36,873 nucleotides of DNA from an uncultured Flavobacterium sp. (GCA_947632215.1 CANROJ010000019.1:1-36873), one strand, 5' to 3'; positions 24,708 through 34,149 are shown, counted from the first letter of the stretch. The notes: generated by a model not told the origin, from the letters alone. Numbers and translations are program-made.

Positions 24708-26213
24708 CTATATAGCTTGAATTCTCAATTTCATCCCTGGTTGCAAAGCATCACTTTCCTGCATGTTATTCCAGGTTTTAAGTTTAGCAATTGTTACTCC
24801 ATTGAATTTTTTACTAATAGAATACAATGAATCTCCTTTTTTTACTGTGTAAAAAGAATTTCCAGTTGGTTGAGCAACTACTGATCTTCCAACAATTAAT
24901 TTTTTACCTGGATAAATTAAATTACTTTTTAATTTATTCATAGTCTTTAATTCTGCCACACTAAGTCCGTACTTTTTAGCGATAATACCAACACTCTCCC
25001 CTCTTTTTATAGTATGATATTTGGAATTCACATTAGAACTTGCAACCATACTACTAGTTGAGGTGTAATTAGGCTGCTCTTTTTGGGCATCAACCAAATC
25101 CAGATACTTATAGATTTGATTCTCATTACTAGTTAATATCCCAATTTTTTCAATTGGTAAGCGAATAAAATTATGCTTATCCTTAATGTAAGGAACTGTT
25201 TTTAATTTATAGGTAGGATTTAAAAATTCAATCTCACTTTGTGGTAAATCAAGTATGTCTGATAATTGTTCAAAACTTATCATTTGTTTTAAAGCAATTG
25301 TATCTGTTTCAACTAAAGCATAAGAGCTGGAAGAACTAGCTTGAATACCATGTTCTTTTGCATACTCAAAAACATACATGGTAGCGTAAAAAGCGGGAAG
25401 ATAATTTTGAGTTTCTTTAGGTAAATTAGGACGAATATTCCAGTAGTTTTTCTGTCCTTGAGAACGTCTTATAGCCTTTGCAACGTTTCCAGGACCAGCA
25501 TTATAAGAAGCTAAAGCCAAATCCCAATCTCCAAATATATTATAAAGATCCGATAGAAAATTAGCAGCTGCCTCTGAAGACTTAACAGGATCACTTCTCT
25601 CATCTATAAAGGAGTTAACTTCTAAGTTGTATTGTTTACCTGTTGCATACATAAACTGCCAAAGCCCAGTGGCTCCTACTCGACTTCTAGCCTCTGGATT
25701 AAGAGCTGATTCTACAATAGCTAAATATTTCACCTCTAAAGGAATATTATAATGGGCTAACTTCTCTTCAAAAAGTGGAAAATAATACTCCGATAATCCT
25801 ATTAATCTTTCAAAAGAACGCTTTCTATTCTTTAAAAAAGATTTTATAACTTTCTCTAAAACAGGATTATACTCAATTACGAATGGTGTCTTTTGATTTA
25901 AGGCTTCTAATCTTTCCTTTAAAACTTCTGTTGTGAGTTCGTCATAAATATCATCACTATAATCAAAGTCAATTTGTGTGAGATCTTGTTCCATATCTCT
26001 GAAAAGATCTTGATTCATTACCTCATCTAGCCAACGTTTTTCAATAGAGGCGCTAGCAATATGATCTACAAAAGTTTGTTTGATAGAGTCTAAATATACT
26101 TTTGCATCTATATCAGCGATAACTTCACTGTTTATTTGTTGTGTTGGTTCTTGCCCACTTACTCCTATGGAAAACAAGCTTATACCTAATAAACATAATC
26201 CTTTATAATTCAT
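24708..26213 (-). CDS. LysM-containing lytic transglycosylase (MltD-like)
   Basis: A 501-aa murein-cleaving enzyme with signal peptide MNYKGLCLLGISLFSIGVSG. The SLT domain begins near residue 150. Its catalytic Glu168 is in I-V-E-S-A-L-N-P, followed by G-A-T-G-L-W-Q-F-M and the D-W-D-L-A-L-A-S-Y-N-A-G-P-G-N-V signature. Two C-terminal LysM domains (about 399-442 and 455-499), each with the Y-x-x-K-x-G-(E/D)-S start, should anchor it to peptidoglycan. The overall plan matches MltD. It lies downstream of pgk on the same strand, but a hairpin between the two suggests separate transcription. Confidence 0.93.
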   Translation of the reverse strand: MNYKGLCLLGISLFSIGVSGQEPTQQINSEVIADIDAKVYLDSIKQTFVDHIASASIEKRWLDEVMNQDLFRDMEQDLTQIDFDYSDDIYDELTTEVLKERLEALNQKTPFVIEYNPVLEKVIKSFLKNRKRSFERLIGLSEYYFPLFEEKLAHYNIPLEVKYLAIVESALNPEARSRVGATGLWQFMYATGKQYNLEVNSFIDERSDPVKSSEAAANFLSDLYNIFGDWDLALASYNAGPGNVAKAIRRSQGQKNYWNIRPNLPKETQNYLPAFYATMYVFEYAKEHGIQASSSSSYALVETDTIALKQMISFEQLSDILDLPQSEIEFLNPTYKLKTVPYIKDKHNFIRLPIEKIGILTSNENQIYKYLDLVDAQKEQPNYTSTSSMVASSNVNSKYHTIKRGESVGIIAKKYGLSVAELKTMNKLKSNLIYPGKKLIVGRSVVAQPTGNSFYTVKKGDSLYSISKKFNGVTIAKLKTWNNMQESDALQPGMKLRIQAI

Positions 26214-26231
26214 ATTTTCGTACCATTTGAC

Positions 26232-26265
26232 AAAGGTGTTCTAATCTTCAGATTAGAACACCTTT
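26232..26265 (-). terminator. Hairpin after pgk
   Basis: A perfect 15-bp stem (AAAGGTGTTCTAATC / GATTAGAACACCTTT) with a 4-nt loop lies 12 nt downstream of the pgk stop on the minus strand. The T run is only three bases, so termination may be incomplete. The mltD-like gene starts about 20 nt further on. Confidence 0.6.
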
Positions 26266-26276
26266 AAAAGTGATTA

Positions 26277-27467
26277 TTATTGTTCAATTGCTTGAATTCC
26301 AGGTAAAACTTTTCCTTCTAACATCTCTAACATCGCCCCACCTCCGGTAGATACATAACTCATGTCTTTTGCTAAATCAAATTGTTTTACAGCAGCCACT
26401 GAGTCTCCTCCACCTACTAGAGAAAATGCTCCGTTTTTAGTAGATCTAGCAATAAACTCACCTAAAGTAACTGTACCTTTAGCAAAAGATTCTATTTCAA
26501 AAACACCCAAAGGCCCATTCCATAAAATTATTTTTGATTCCATAATTACAGGCTCTAAAGCTTCTAATGTTTTAGGTCCAACATCTAATCCCATCCATCC
26601 TTGTGGAATATTGTAGGCATCCACAATTTGAATATTTGCATCAGCTGAAAATGCATCAGCTGCAACAATATCAACAGGTAAGTGAACTTGAACATTTTTA
26701 TCTTTAGCCTTTTGCAGAATTTCTAAAGCTAGAGATAGTTTGTCATCCTCCACTAAAGAGTCTCCAATATTACCACCTAATGCTTTAATAAAAGTAAAGG
26801 TCATTCCTCCTCCAATAATCATATGATCAATCTTATCTAGAATATTTTCGATAATAGTAATTTTAGAAGAAACCTTTGAACCACCTAAAACTGCAGTAAC
26901 TGGTTTGTCTGTGCTATTTAAAACTTTATTTAAACTTTCTATTTCCTTAGCTAATAGATAACCATAGCATTTAGCATCTTTAAAGAATTGTGCTACTACA
27001 GTTGTCGAGGCATGAGCCCTGTGAGCTGTTCCAAAAGCATCATTAACATAAAAATCAGCTAATTCAGCTAATTGCTTTGCAAAATCAACATCACCTTGCT
27101 CCTCTTGGTTATAAAAACGTAGATTTTCCAATAAGATAACATCACCAGGATTACTGTTTTCAATAGCTTCTTTTACTTTATCCCCTATACAATCTTGAAC
27201 AAAAACAACAGGCTTACCTAAAATTTCTTGTGTTTTAGAAACAATATGTTCCAAAGAATACTTTGAATTAACTTCACCTTTAGGACGTCCCAAGTGAGAC
27301 ATCAAAATTGCAACTCCTCCGTCTTTAGTAACTTTGTCTATAGTAGCTTTAGCTGATTCAATTCTATTGGTATCCGTTACGTTACCATTTTCATCTAAAG
27401 GAACATTGAAATCCACACGGATCAATACTTTTTTATCTTTGAAATTATAATTATCTACTGTTTTCAT
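26277..27467 (-). CDS. pgk: Phosphoglycerate kinase
   Basis: A 396-aa PGK, the glycolytic enzyme that converts 1,3-bisphosphoglycerate and ADP to 3-phosphoglycerate and ATP. The N-terminal domain has V-L-I-R-V-D-F-N-V-P-L and the substrate-binding S-H-L-G-R-P-K-G, then E-N-L-R-F and D-A-F-G-T-A-H-R-A-H-A-S. The C-terminal nucleotide domain carries L-G-G-S-K-V-S-S-K, W-N-G-P-L-G-V-F-E and G-G-G-D-S-V-A-A-V. Length and motifs are those of a normal bacterial enzyme. It has its own promoter upstream. Confidence 0.98.
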   Translation of the reverse strand: MKTVDNYNFKDKKVLIRVDFNVPLDENGNVTDTNRIESAKATIDKVTKDGGVAILMSHLGRPKGEVNSKYSLEHIVSKTQEILGKPVVFVQDCIGDKVKEAIENSNPGDVILLENLRFYNQEEQGDVDFAKQLAELADFYVNDAFGTAHRAHASTTVVAQFFKDAKCYGYLLAKEIESLNKVLNSTDKPVTAVLGGSKVSSKITIIENILDKIDHMIIGGGMTFTFIKALGGNIGDSLVEDDKLSLALEILQKAKDKNVQVHLPVDIVAADAFSADANIQIVDAYNIPQGWMGLDVGPKTLEALEPVIMESKIILWNGPLGVFEIESFAKGTVTLGEFIARSTKNGAFSLVGGGDSVAAVKQFDLAKDMSYVSTGGGAMLEMLEGKVLPGIQAIEQ

Positions 27468-27500
27468 AGTTTTAAATATTCTGCATTTATGTTAATACTA

Positions 27501-27527
27501 CAAATATAATTATTTTTATTAATCCAA
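27501..27527 (-). promoter_or_regulatory. Promoter of pgk
   Basis: On the minus strand TTG (27527-27525) and TATATTTG (27508-27501) are spaced by 16 nt, one short of the usual range. The -7 box is perfect and lies 33 nt before the pgk ATG. Confidence 0.65.
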
Positions 27528-27721
27528 TAATGCAGAAAGCTAATACTCAATTGTTTTACTAAATCTATTATACATCATTTACGTTAAAAATAAATATTTT
27601 ACCTAATATGCAATTGTTTTTAGCTCCAATACAATAACGCTATATCAAAATCAGACTAACTTATTTGTGTTTTTAAGTAAAAATTAAGTTATCTAGCCAA
27701 AAATCTTACATATAAGCTCAC

Positions 27722-27753
27722 TTGTAATTAAAGAATTATTTACTTTATATTTG
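27722..27753 (+). promoter_or_regulatory. Promoter of holB, abutting the start codon
   Basis: TTG at 27722-27724 and TATATTTG at 27746-27753 are spaced by 21 nt, a full match to the Bacteroidota consensus. The ATG begins only 4 nt after the -7 box, so transcription should start at or within a base or two of the start codon. Confidence 0.75.
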
Positions 27754-27757
27754 CTTT

Positions 27758-28900
27758 ATGAAGCTAACACAAATCATTGGTCAAAATGACATCAAGAAAT
27801 CATTAATAGAAAACGCTCAAAGAGGTAGAATACCTCATGCGCAGCTTTTTATTGGGCCAGATGGAAGTGGAACGTTGCCTATGGCAATTGCTTATGCAAA
27901 ACATATTCTTTGCAGCTCCAAAACTGATTCTGCCTCCTATGAGGCGTGTAATCTAAAGTTAACTAATCTATCTCATCCTGATTTACATTTTGTTTTTCCT
28001 GTAAGTACTACTGAACAAATAAAGAAAAACCCTAGCTCAGATCAGTTTCTAGCTCAGTGGATATCATTTCTTAAACAAAATGCCTATGGTAATTTATTTG
28101 ATTGGTATACTCACATAGATATTCAAAATAAACAAGGACAAATTGGAGTAGATGAAGCTCTTCAAATCACTAAAAAATTAGCTTTAAAATCTTATGAAGG
28201 AGGATATAAAGTTATGATAATATGGATGGCAGATAAACTCAATATAGAGGCTTCAAACAAGTTATTAAAGCTTTTAGAAGAACCACCTTCCAAGACAGTT
28301 TTTCTTTTAATAGCAGAGAATCAAAAAAATATCCTTCCAACTATTTTGTCGCGTTGCCAAATTATAAACTTTCCTGTTTTAGACACTCAGGATATTGCAA
28401 CAGCCTTAATGCAACAATACACTTGTTCGCAGCAACAAGCTCTTAGCATCTCTAAGCAAGCTCAAGGAAACTATAATAAAGCGCTTAAACTACTAAAGGA
28501 TAAGGATAAAGTTGCTCCATTTGAAAAATGGTTTGTTCAATGGGTTAGAGCTGCTTTCAAAGCCAAGGGTAATCCAGCAATAGTCCAGGACTTAATATTA
28601 TGGAGTGAAGAACTTTCAAGTCTAGGTAGAGAAGAACAAAAACAATTTTTAGAATTTTGCATTGAATTATTCAGACAAGCATTATTATGCAATTATAAAA
28701 CTACAAATTTAGTTCACTATCAAACAACAGTAGAAAACTTTCACATAGAGAAGTTTGCTCCATTTGTAAATGGTTCTAATATAATTCCAATTTATCAGGA
28801 ACTATCTCAGGCCATATATCATATCGAAAGAAATGGAAGTTCGAAAATGATATTCATGGACCTTTCTTTAAAATTAACTAGATTGATTCATAGAAAATAG
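27758..28900 (+). CDS. holB: DNA polymerase III subunit delta'-like clamp-loader protein
   Basis: A 380-aa AAA+ clamp-loader subunit of the delta' type. The P-loop is degenerate (G-P-D-G-S-G-T-L-P, no Lys-Ser/Thr), as expected for delta', which does not hydrolyse ATP. Clamp-loader signatures are the sensor-1-like L-L-K-L-L-E-E-P-P, then F-L-L-I-A-E-N and I-L-P-T-I-L-S-R-C-Q-I-I-N-F (the S-R-C motif). The start P-H-A-Q-L-F-I-G-P is typical. The two Cys around residues 56-68 may be a reduced zinc-binding remnant. The gene has a consensus promoter that ends 4 nt before its ATG, so the mRNA is probably leaderless. Confidence 0.9.
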   Translation: MKLTQIIGQNDIKKSLIENAQRGRIPHAQLFIGPDGSGTLPMAIAYAKHILCSSKTDSASYEACNLKLTNLSHPDLHFVFPVSTTEQIKKNPSSDQFLAQWISFLKQNAYGNLFDWYTHIDIQNKQGQIGVDEALQITKKLALKSYEGGYKVMIIWMADKLNIEASNKLLKLLEEPPSKTVFLLIAENQKNILPTILSRCQIINFPVLDTQDIATALMQQYTCSQQQALSISKQAQGNYNKALKLLKDKDKVAPFEKWFVQWVRAAFKAKGNPAIVQDLILWSEELSSLGREEQKQFLEFCIELFRQALLCNYKTTNLVHYQTTVENFHIEKFAPFVNGSNIIPIYQELSQAIYHIERNGSSKMIFMDLSLKLTRLIHRK

Positions 28901-28913
28901 AATCAATCTAGTT
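28876..28913 (+). terminator. Hairpin overlapping the 3' end of holB
   Basis: A perfect 14-bp inverted repeat (AACTAGATTGATTC / GAATCAATCTAGTT) with a 10-nt loop spans the last codons and the stop of holB. The T-rich stretch after it is interrupted by A's, so terminator strength is uncertain. It also lies just past the stop of the converging helicase gene. Confidence 0.45.
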
Positions 28914-28947
28914 GATTTAAAAAATTGTTTTAGTATTTTACTTCTAA

Positions 28948-31224
28948 TTATTCCTTAACAATAGAGCTTTGAAATAACCTTAATTCCTCCCAGGTATAAT
29001 CATCGCTAACAATAGCTTTTATTTCCGTTAAACTCTTATCTGAGTGCTTTTCAAATATTTGGGATAATTCCTTTATTTTGATTGGCGGCAAAACTTCCTT
29101 CACATCAATAACACCATCTTTAATTAATTTAGCTATGTGAGAACTTATAGTGGTGGTAGTTAACTTACGTATTTGAGCAATCTCCTGAATATTCTTACCT
29201 GTTTTGTAATACTCTAAAGTAATAGTTACCGTTGGTTTTTTTTGTTGTTTCTGAGTAGTTTTAGAAGAACTATAGGCAGATAAATCTTGGTCTTGGTCGT
29301 TAAAATCTAAATGAGTGCTTCTAATCATTGTAGCAATATTAACTAAATGATTAATTTTATACTCTTGAATTTCCTGCATACTTAGAGTTTCTTTAGATAC
29401 AGTACCTCCTGAATGAACTAAATCAAGCATTTTTAAGGCTTTCTTCATCTTTAAAACCCTTGGTAATAAATCATCCTCTAAAACTACAAGTTCTTCATAA
29501 AAAGCCTTTAAATTACGTTTACCTTTAACTTGTGCAATAGTAAAGAGTAATTCAAATACTAGGTGATCCATAGTTGGAAAAAAGTATTCATAGGCTTTGT
29601 GTACTCTTTGGATTATAAACTCAGAACGAAAAGGCTCACTATAAAATAGACTATGTAATTGTTTTACAAAATTATTGGAGTGTACTAACATATTATCAAT
29701 AGCTTTAATGCTTTTATCTATCCATGCTTTGTAAGCCAATTTAGGACTCTTTTGAGCTTCGGATACAAAAGTATTAGCATGTGTATGCCATAAATGAGAA
29801 AGGCTATTCCATGAATAAGTATCTTTTAAAAACTCCGCTAGAAATTCTCTTTTTCTATTACCCAGCTCTAATTCTAAATAATCATCAGAAGCTTTATTAC
29901 TAGCGAAATGCATGACGTCTTGATCGTTGATTAATCCGTTCATTTGTATACCAGACAATAAAACTAACCCCTCTAAAGAGCGTAACCTAGATAATGCTAC
30001 ATAAGCTTGTCCCGGTAAAAATACATTTGATACATCTAGCACCGCTTTATCAAAAGTCAAACCTTGACTCTTATGTACTGTAATTGCCCAAGCTAGCTTT
30101 AAAGGGTACTGGGTAAAAGTACCTAAGACTTCTTCTTTGACTTCTTTGGTATTTTCATCTATAGAATACTTAATATTCTCCCACTCATACTTATCTACTT
30201 CAATACTAACTTTCTCTTCAGGGAATTCTACTACAATATGTTGTGCTGCTAAAGATTTGATAACCCCCATTTTTCCGTTATAAAAATTCTTCTCTAAGGA
30301 TAAATCGTTTTTTACAAAAATTACTTGAGCACCAACTTTAAGAGTTAAAACCGATTCCAAAGGATATATCTTCTCTGGAAAATCACCAACAATTTCAGGA
30401 ATATATGTAAATTCTTTTGTCTTTAAAGAATTTAAAGCTTGCTCATTGATAGCATCTGCTTTTGCATTATGAGTACTTAAAGTAATATATCCAGGATTTT
30501 TCATAACATCAAAACCAGGTTGTATGTACTTATTTAGACTTTCTATATCCGTTGATGTTACTGTATTATTCCTTAAATTATTTAAAATAGAAATAAAAGT
30601 TTGGTCACTTTGTCTGTAAATGGTTTCTAACTCTATATAGACAGGTAAATTATTTCGTACTACTTCGGCATGGAAAAAAAAGACTCCATCGTAATATCTT
30701 TTTAAAATCTCCCATTCTTGATTCTTAACCACAGGAGGAAGTTGTAATAAATCTCCAATAAATAAAACTTGAACCCCTCCAAAAGCTTTCTTGTTTCTTC
30801 GTACAAATTGTAACATGAAATCCATAGCGTCTAAAACATCACAGCGCAACATACTAACTTCATCAATAACAAGAAGCTCCATATTCTTAAATAAAGATCT
30901 CCTTGCGTTATTCATGCGCATATGTTTTTTTAAGCTAACTCTATTCTCAATTTTGATCGAATCATCAAACATTGGTGGATTTACAGAATCAGGTATAAAG
31001 CTACCAAAGGGCAAATGGAAAAAGGAATGTATAGTAACACCTCCAGCATTTAAAGCCGCAATACCAGTAGGTGCGACAATAACAGCGTTCTTATGTGTAG
31101 TTCTAATAATTTCTTTAAGCAGTGTAGTTTTTCCCGTTCCTGCCTTACCTGTTAAAAAAATATTTTGATTGGTCTGATTTATAAAATCTAGAACATACTG
31201 AGCTTGCCTGGAGAAAGTAGTCAT
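28948..31224 (-). CDS. Pif1/RecD-like DNA helicase with C-terminal HTH domain
   Basis: A 758-aa superfamily 1 helicase of the Pif1 type. Walker A G-K-A-G-T-G-K-T-T is at about residues 26-34, followed by the Pif1-typical A-P-T-G-I-A-A-L-N-A-G-G-V-T-I-H-S-F-F. Walker B is L-L-V-I-D-E-V-S-M-L, motif III is F-I-G-D-L-L-Q-L-P-P-V, and motif VI is A-x-T-V-H-K-S-Q-G-L-T-F with Y-V-A-L-S-R-L-R-S near residue 400. The last ~85 residues form a helix-turn-helix domain (I-Q-E-I-A-Q-I-R-K-L-T-T-T-T-I-S-S-H-I) like that at the end of RecQ-type helicases. Pif1-family enzymes unwind G-quadruplexes and stalled forks; the exact role here is not known. Confidence 0.9.
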   Translation of the reverse strand: MTTFSRQAQYVLDFINQTNQNIFLTGKAGTGKTTLLKEIIRTTHKNAVIVAPTGIAALNAGGVTIHSFFHLPFGSFIPDSVNPPMFDDSIKIENRVSLKKHMRMNNARRSLFKNMELLVIDEVSMLRCDVLDAMDFMLQFVRRNKKAFGGVQVLFIGDLLQLPPVVKNQEWEILKRYYDGVFFFHAEVVRNNLPVYIELETIYRQSDQTFISILNNLRNNTVTSTDIESLNKYIQPGFDVMKNPGYITLSTHNAKADAINEQALNSLKTKEFTYIPEIVGDFPEKIYPLESVLTLKVGAQVIFVKNDLSLEKNFYNGKMGVIKSLAAQHIVVEFPEEKVSIEVDKYEWENIKYSIDENTKEVKEEVLGTFTQYPLKLAWAITVHKSQGLTFDKAVLDVSNVFLPGQAYVALSRLRSLEGLVLLSGIQMNGLINDQDVMHFASNKASDDYLELELGNRKREFLAEFLKDTYSWNSLSHLWHTHANTFVSEAQKSPKLAYKAWIDKSIKAIDNMLVHSNNFVKQLHSLFYSEPFRSEFIIQRVHKAYEYFFPTMDHLVFELLFTIAQVKGKRNLKAFYEELVVLEDDLLPRVLKMKKALKMLDLVHSGGTVSKETLSMQEIQEYKINHLVNIATMIRSTHLDFNDQDQDLSAYSSSKTTQKQQKKPTVTITLEYYKTGKNIQEIAQIRKLTTTTISSHIAKLIKDGVIDVKEVLPPIKIKELSQIFEKHSDKSLTEIKAIVSDDYTWEELRLFQSSIVKE

Positions 31225-31311
31225 TGTAATTAGTTTTTACAAAGTTCAACAAAATAATCTATATCTATAGTACAACAAACTCTACTTTGGAAAGATAGTT
31301 AGTGATATATC

Positions 31312-31340
31312 AAAAAAAAAGAGGAATCAAATTCCTCTCT
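31312..31340 (-). terminator. Terminator of the OmpH-like gene
   Basis: On the minus strand an AGAGGAAT / ATTCCTCT stem with a short loop is followed by an unbroken T run. It lies 26 nt after the OmpH-like stop. Confidence 0.9.
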
Positions 31341-31366
31341 TTCTTTTAACTATAAAAGTATCTTAT

Positions 31367-31936
31367 TTAGTTATTTTGCGCATTTTCACTCACTGGAGCT
31401 GTTTTTGCAGTTGAATCGTAACTAGCATTCAACTCCTTTACAATCTGATCTGTAATATTATATTGTTCCTTTGCAAAAATAACAGTTGAAGCATCTTCAG
31501 TATTGAAAACATAATCTAAATTATTCTTCTTAGCATATTCGGCAATATGGTTCTTCATTTTAACTAATACATCTTCCATAGCTTTTCCACTCTCCTCGTT
31601 TAAGGACTGCATTAAAGCTTGTTGTTTGTACTGTAATTCTTGTTCCTTTTTTTGCAGCTCCTGAGCTTTATTTTGTGCCCAAGCTTGTCCTTTAGCAGCA
31701 GCATTCTTTTGAAAAGATTCTACCTCTGTTTGAAAAGAAGTAATCTCTGCTTGAAAAGCCTCTCCCTCTTTTTCTGACTTAGCCTTAAATTGAGTTTCAA
31801 GTTCCTTAACTTCATTAGATTCTTTAATAAGAATATTTGAATCTACATATGCAGTTTTAAATTCAGTTGTACCACTAGGATTATTACATGCCATAAACAT
31901 GGCAGCTATTCCTAACATTAAAATACCTTTTTTCAT
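31367..31936 (-). CDS. OmpH/Skp-family periplasmic chaperone, predicted lipoprotein
   Basis: A 189-aa OmpH/Skp-like protein. The signal peptide ends in a lipobox (A-M-F-M-A-C, Cys17), so this copy is predicted to be membrane anchored, unlike soluble Skp. The mature part starts with T-A-Y-V-D-S-N-I-L-I-K-E, the usual first strand. It then has a long Gln/Glu/Lys-rich coiled coil (about residues 40-125) and a C-terminal D-Y-V-F-N-T-E-D-A-S-T-V-I-F-A segment matching the Skp body. Skp proteins hold unfolded outer-membrane proteins in transit. A terminator follows it. Confidence 0.9.
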   Translation of the reverse strand: MKKGILMLGIAAMFMACNNPSGTTEFKTAYVDSNILIKESNEVKELETQFKAKSEKEGEAFQAEITSFQTEVESFQKNAAAKGQAWAQNKAQELQKKEQELQYKQQALMQSLNEESGKAMEDVLVKMKNHIAEYAKKNNLDYVFNTEDASTVIFAKEQYNITDQIVKELNASYDSTAKTAPVSENAQNN

Positions 31937-32180
31937 TTCCGTTTTATTTAATACGTAAAAATAGTAAAAGTTTTAAATGAATAAGAAAAAATATCATTTA
32001 TAATAAAAATCTATTACAAATAAAATAAAAATAAATAAAATTTATATAAAACTACTCTATTTAAAGCTAATACCATTATTTTCTACCTCTGGCCTAATAG
32101 ATTTCACTATACGTCATTAAAAGCTGCTTAAATCGCCTTAAAATGATTTTTAGACTTAAATCTCTATAAAATTGTACAAT

Positions 32181-33029
32181 TTAATCCTTTTCAAAAATAT
32201 ATGTTATCGAAGAGTAGTTCAAATTACTTTTTGCGCGTACGTTTGATTTTAATCCTATCCAAAACGCTTTTAGCCAATTTTTCTTTCCTGTCTTATATTC
32301 CTCGGATAATAAACTAACATAAAAACTATCAAAAACTAAAGGGTATAATCCTTGAATAGAAAAATTGTATTTAGCAAATAGTTGTACAATGGAGGATCTT
32401 GAGAAATGCCATAGATGACGAGGTACATCATAAGCCGCCCAAAATTTACCATAATACTTAGCATCGTAAGATTCGTAATTTGGTACTGCTACAAGTAAAA
32501 CACCATCTGGCTTAAGTAGTCTCCTTAACTCTTTAATCTGTTTATCCAAGTCGCTTACATGTTCTAAAACATGCCACATTGTAATAACATCCAAACTAGC
32601 TGACTTAATATCTTTAGTATCCAAAACTAAATGTATTCCTTTATTCTGAGCCAAACCTCGAGCCTGAGCACTAGGTTCAAAACCATAAGTCTGCCATCCT
32701 TTATTTTTAGCATGCAACAAAAACTCACCAGTTCCACAACCAATATCTAAAATACTTTTTCCATCAGGTCGCAAAGTATCTATAAAATTTAACTTGCGAA
32801 TGATAGCATTCTTCTTTGCTCTTTGATATATCTTTTGAAAAAAACTTTTACGCTGATCACTATGTGAAATATATTTCTCACTTTGATAATATCTACCTAG
32901 CTCATCTGCCTTCGGAGTAGGAACAGTTTTGTAAACATGAAAATCCGAATCCAAGATGATACTAAATTTTTCTTTAGTTATACTATAATCTTGTAAATCC
33001 AAAAATAAATCACTACCAGTTTTGCTCAT
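32181..33029 (-). CDS. Class I SAM-dependent methyltransferase
   Basis: A 282-aa methyltransferase starting at ATG 33029 (MSKTGSDLFLDLQDYS). A TTG at 33053 is in frame but falls inside the promoter -7 box, so I reject it. Motif I (I-L-D-I-G-C-G-T-G-E-F-L) binds SAM, motif II is the acidic F-E-P-S-A, and the Methyltransf_23-type W-H-V-L-E-H-V-x-D-L follows. The Y-D-V-P-R-H-L-W-H-F-S segment near residue 200 is typical of a Bacteroidota subgroup; related sequences often methylate sugars or small molecules, but the substrate is unknown. In relatives, as I recall, it neighbours mnmG directly; here 1.16 kb without genes separates them. Confidence 0.88.
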   Translation of the reverse strand: MSKTGSDLFLDLQDYSITKEKFSIILDSDFHVYKTVPTPKADELGRYYQSEKYISHSDQRKSFFQKIYQRAKKNAIIRKLNFIDTLRPDGKSILDIGCGTGEFLLHAKNKGWQTYGFEPSAQARGLAQNKGIHLVLDTKDIKSASLDVITMWHVLEHVSDLDKQIKELRRLLKPDGVLLVAVPNYESYDAKYYGKFWAAYDVPRHLWHFSRSSIVQLFAKYNFSIQGLYPLVFDSFYVSLLSEEYKTGKKNWLKAFWIGLKSNVRAKSNLNYSSITYIFEKD

Positions 33030-33050
33030 ACATTCTACTTTAATTACAAA

Positions 33051-33058
33051 CAAATATA
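33051..33058 (-). promoter_or_regulatory. -7 element of the methyltransferase promoter
   Basis: On the minus strand this reads TATATTTG, a perfect TAnnTTTG, 21 nt before the ATG at 33029. It decides the start codon against the upstream TTG. No TTG -33 element is visible. Confidence 0.55.
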
Positions 33059-34149
33059 ATGAACAAATACTTAAAATAGTCTTTCTCCTACTAACATTAA
33101 ATACCTAGAAAAGTAGCTTCTCTTAATATATACAGATTACTATATTTTAATCCAGCATATAATTCTATCTATAATACTAATTTAATTCCCCCTTACCTAT
33201 ATCTATAGTAAGATATAAACTTACAAATAAGTCTATACTGTGATAGTAACTTCTAATAATTCTACCTACAATATATATATTAGGTTATTGCAATCAATAG
33301 TTAATATTCTATGTCTATTGCATCAACGGATTAATAACTTTTGTTATAAATCAAAATGACGTAATATATAAATCAACTTCATTTTTTATTGCTAGTTTCT
33401 CTAATAAAATGAGGAGGTATAAACTAAGTTAGAAAAAAAAACTCTATAATAAGTACAGTTAGTAAGAGTCTATAAGCTACTATTAAGAATGACATATTCT
33501 TAAAGAAATATTTACTTTAAACAAGAAAATCATTTCTATATACTAGCATTATCCAAATTAAGAAGCCTAGTAAATAAGTTGCCAAATTTAGTACCTCGAT
33601 GTAAAAAGTGCTACTAATAAAACAACCTAAGAAGACTATCTAAAAAGACAAATTACAATTATTTACCAAAGGTACCTTACATACTTGTTTCTTCTTTAGA
33701 AAGGTATTCGATTCCATTCTAGACAAAGCCAATTAAAGAAAGTTTTATATCTTTCCATGTATAAAAAACTAGTATACATACATCTCCCAACGCTATTTTT
33801 ACTTAAAGAATCTGTAGTTCGTTTTGCACATCATAGATACCTTTTAAGCTCGTTTATCTTTTAATGCTTGTAGTACCAAAGCAATTTTTATCTTAATTCA
33901 TTTACTACTGCTAATTTATACTAGAACTCTACGTTAAGTACATAAAAGCTTCAATTTCTATAATATCATAAGTCTTATCTGCTACCGAATTAAATATTTG
34001 TCAGGTAGAAATATCCTGTTAATATATATAAAAAAGCTAAATATTTTAATTATCTACTTTATTCTATGCGTAAAAAAATACGTACAAGAATATATAAAAA
34101 ACCAAAGCATTATAATCTAATAGTTCTTTCAAAGTATATTTTAGATGTA
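33059..34149. other. 1.1 kb gene-free, AT-rich stretch between the methyltransferase gene and mnmG
   Basis: Both strands are broken by stops in all frames and no ORF of useful size exists. I see no tRNA, no strong hairpin terminator and no consistent promoter. One near-match to a DnaA box (TTATCCAAA at 33549-33557) is not enough for an origin. Parts of the minus strand between about 33560 and 33800 look like a heavily decayed transposase. The stretch is unusual here because all other gaps are under about 400 nt. Confidence 0.7.
33560..33800 (-). pseudogene. Possible remnant of an IS6-type DDE transposase
   Basis: Read on the minus strand from about 33800, a fragment K-N-S-V-G-R-C-M-Y-T-S-F-L-Y-M-E-R-Y-K-T-F-F-N is followed by L-E-W-N-R-I-P-F. 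After a frameshift it continues as F-L-K-K-K-Q and V-N-N-C-N. The order and spacing resemble the catalytic core of IS6/IS240 transposases (K-K-x-V-G-x-x-W-x-M-D-E-T-Y, then E-G-N-T-I-D-F-L-L). The catalytic Asp residues are gone, the frame changes at least once and there are stops on either side. The match is weak and made by eye, so this is a suggestion only. Confidence 0.22.

Noticed and set aside
33549..33557. DnaA box and oriC in the gene-free stretch
   Set aside because: Only a single 8-of-9 match to TTATCCACA was found, with no cluster of boxes. parS sites make an origin nearby plausible, but not one inside this window.
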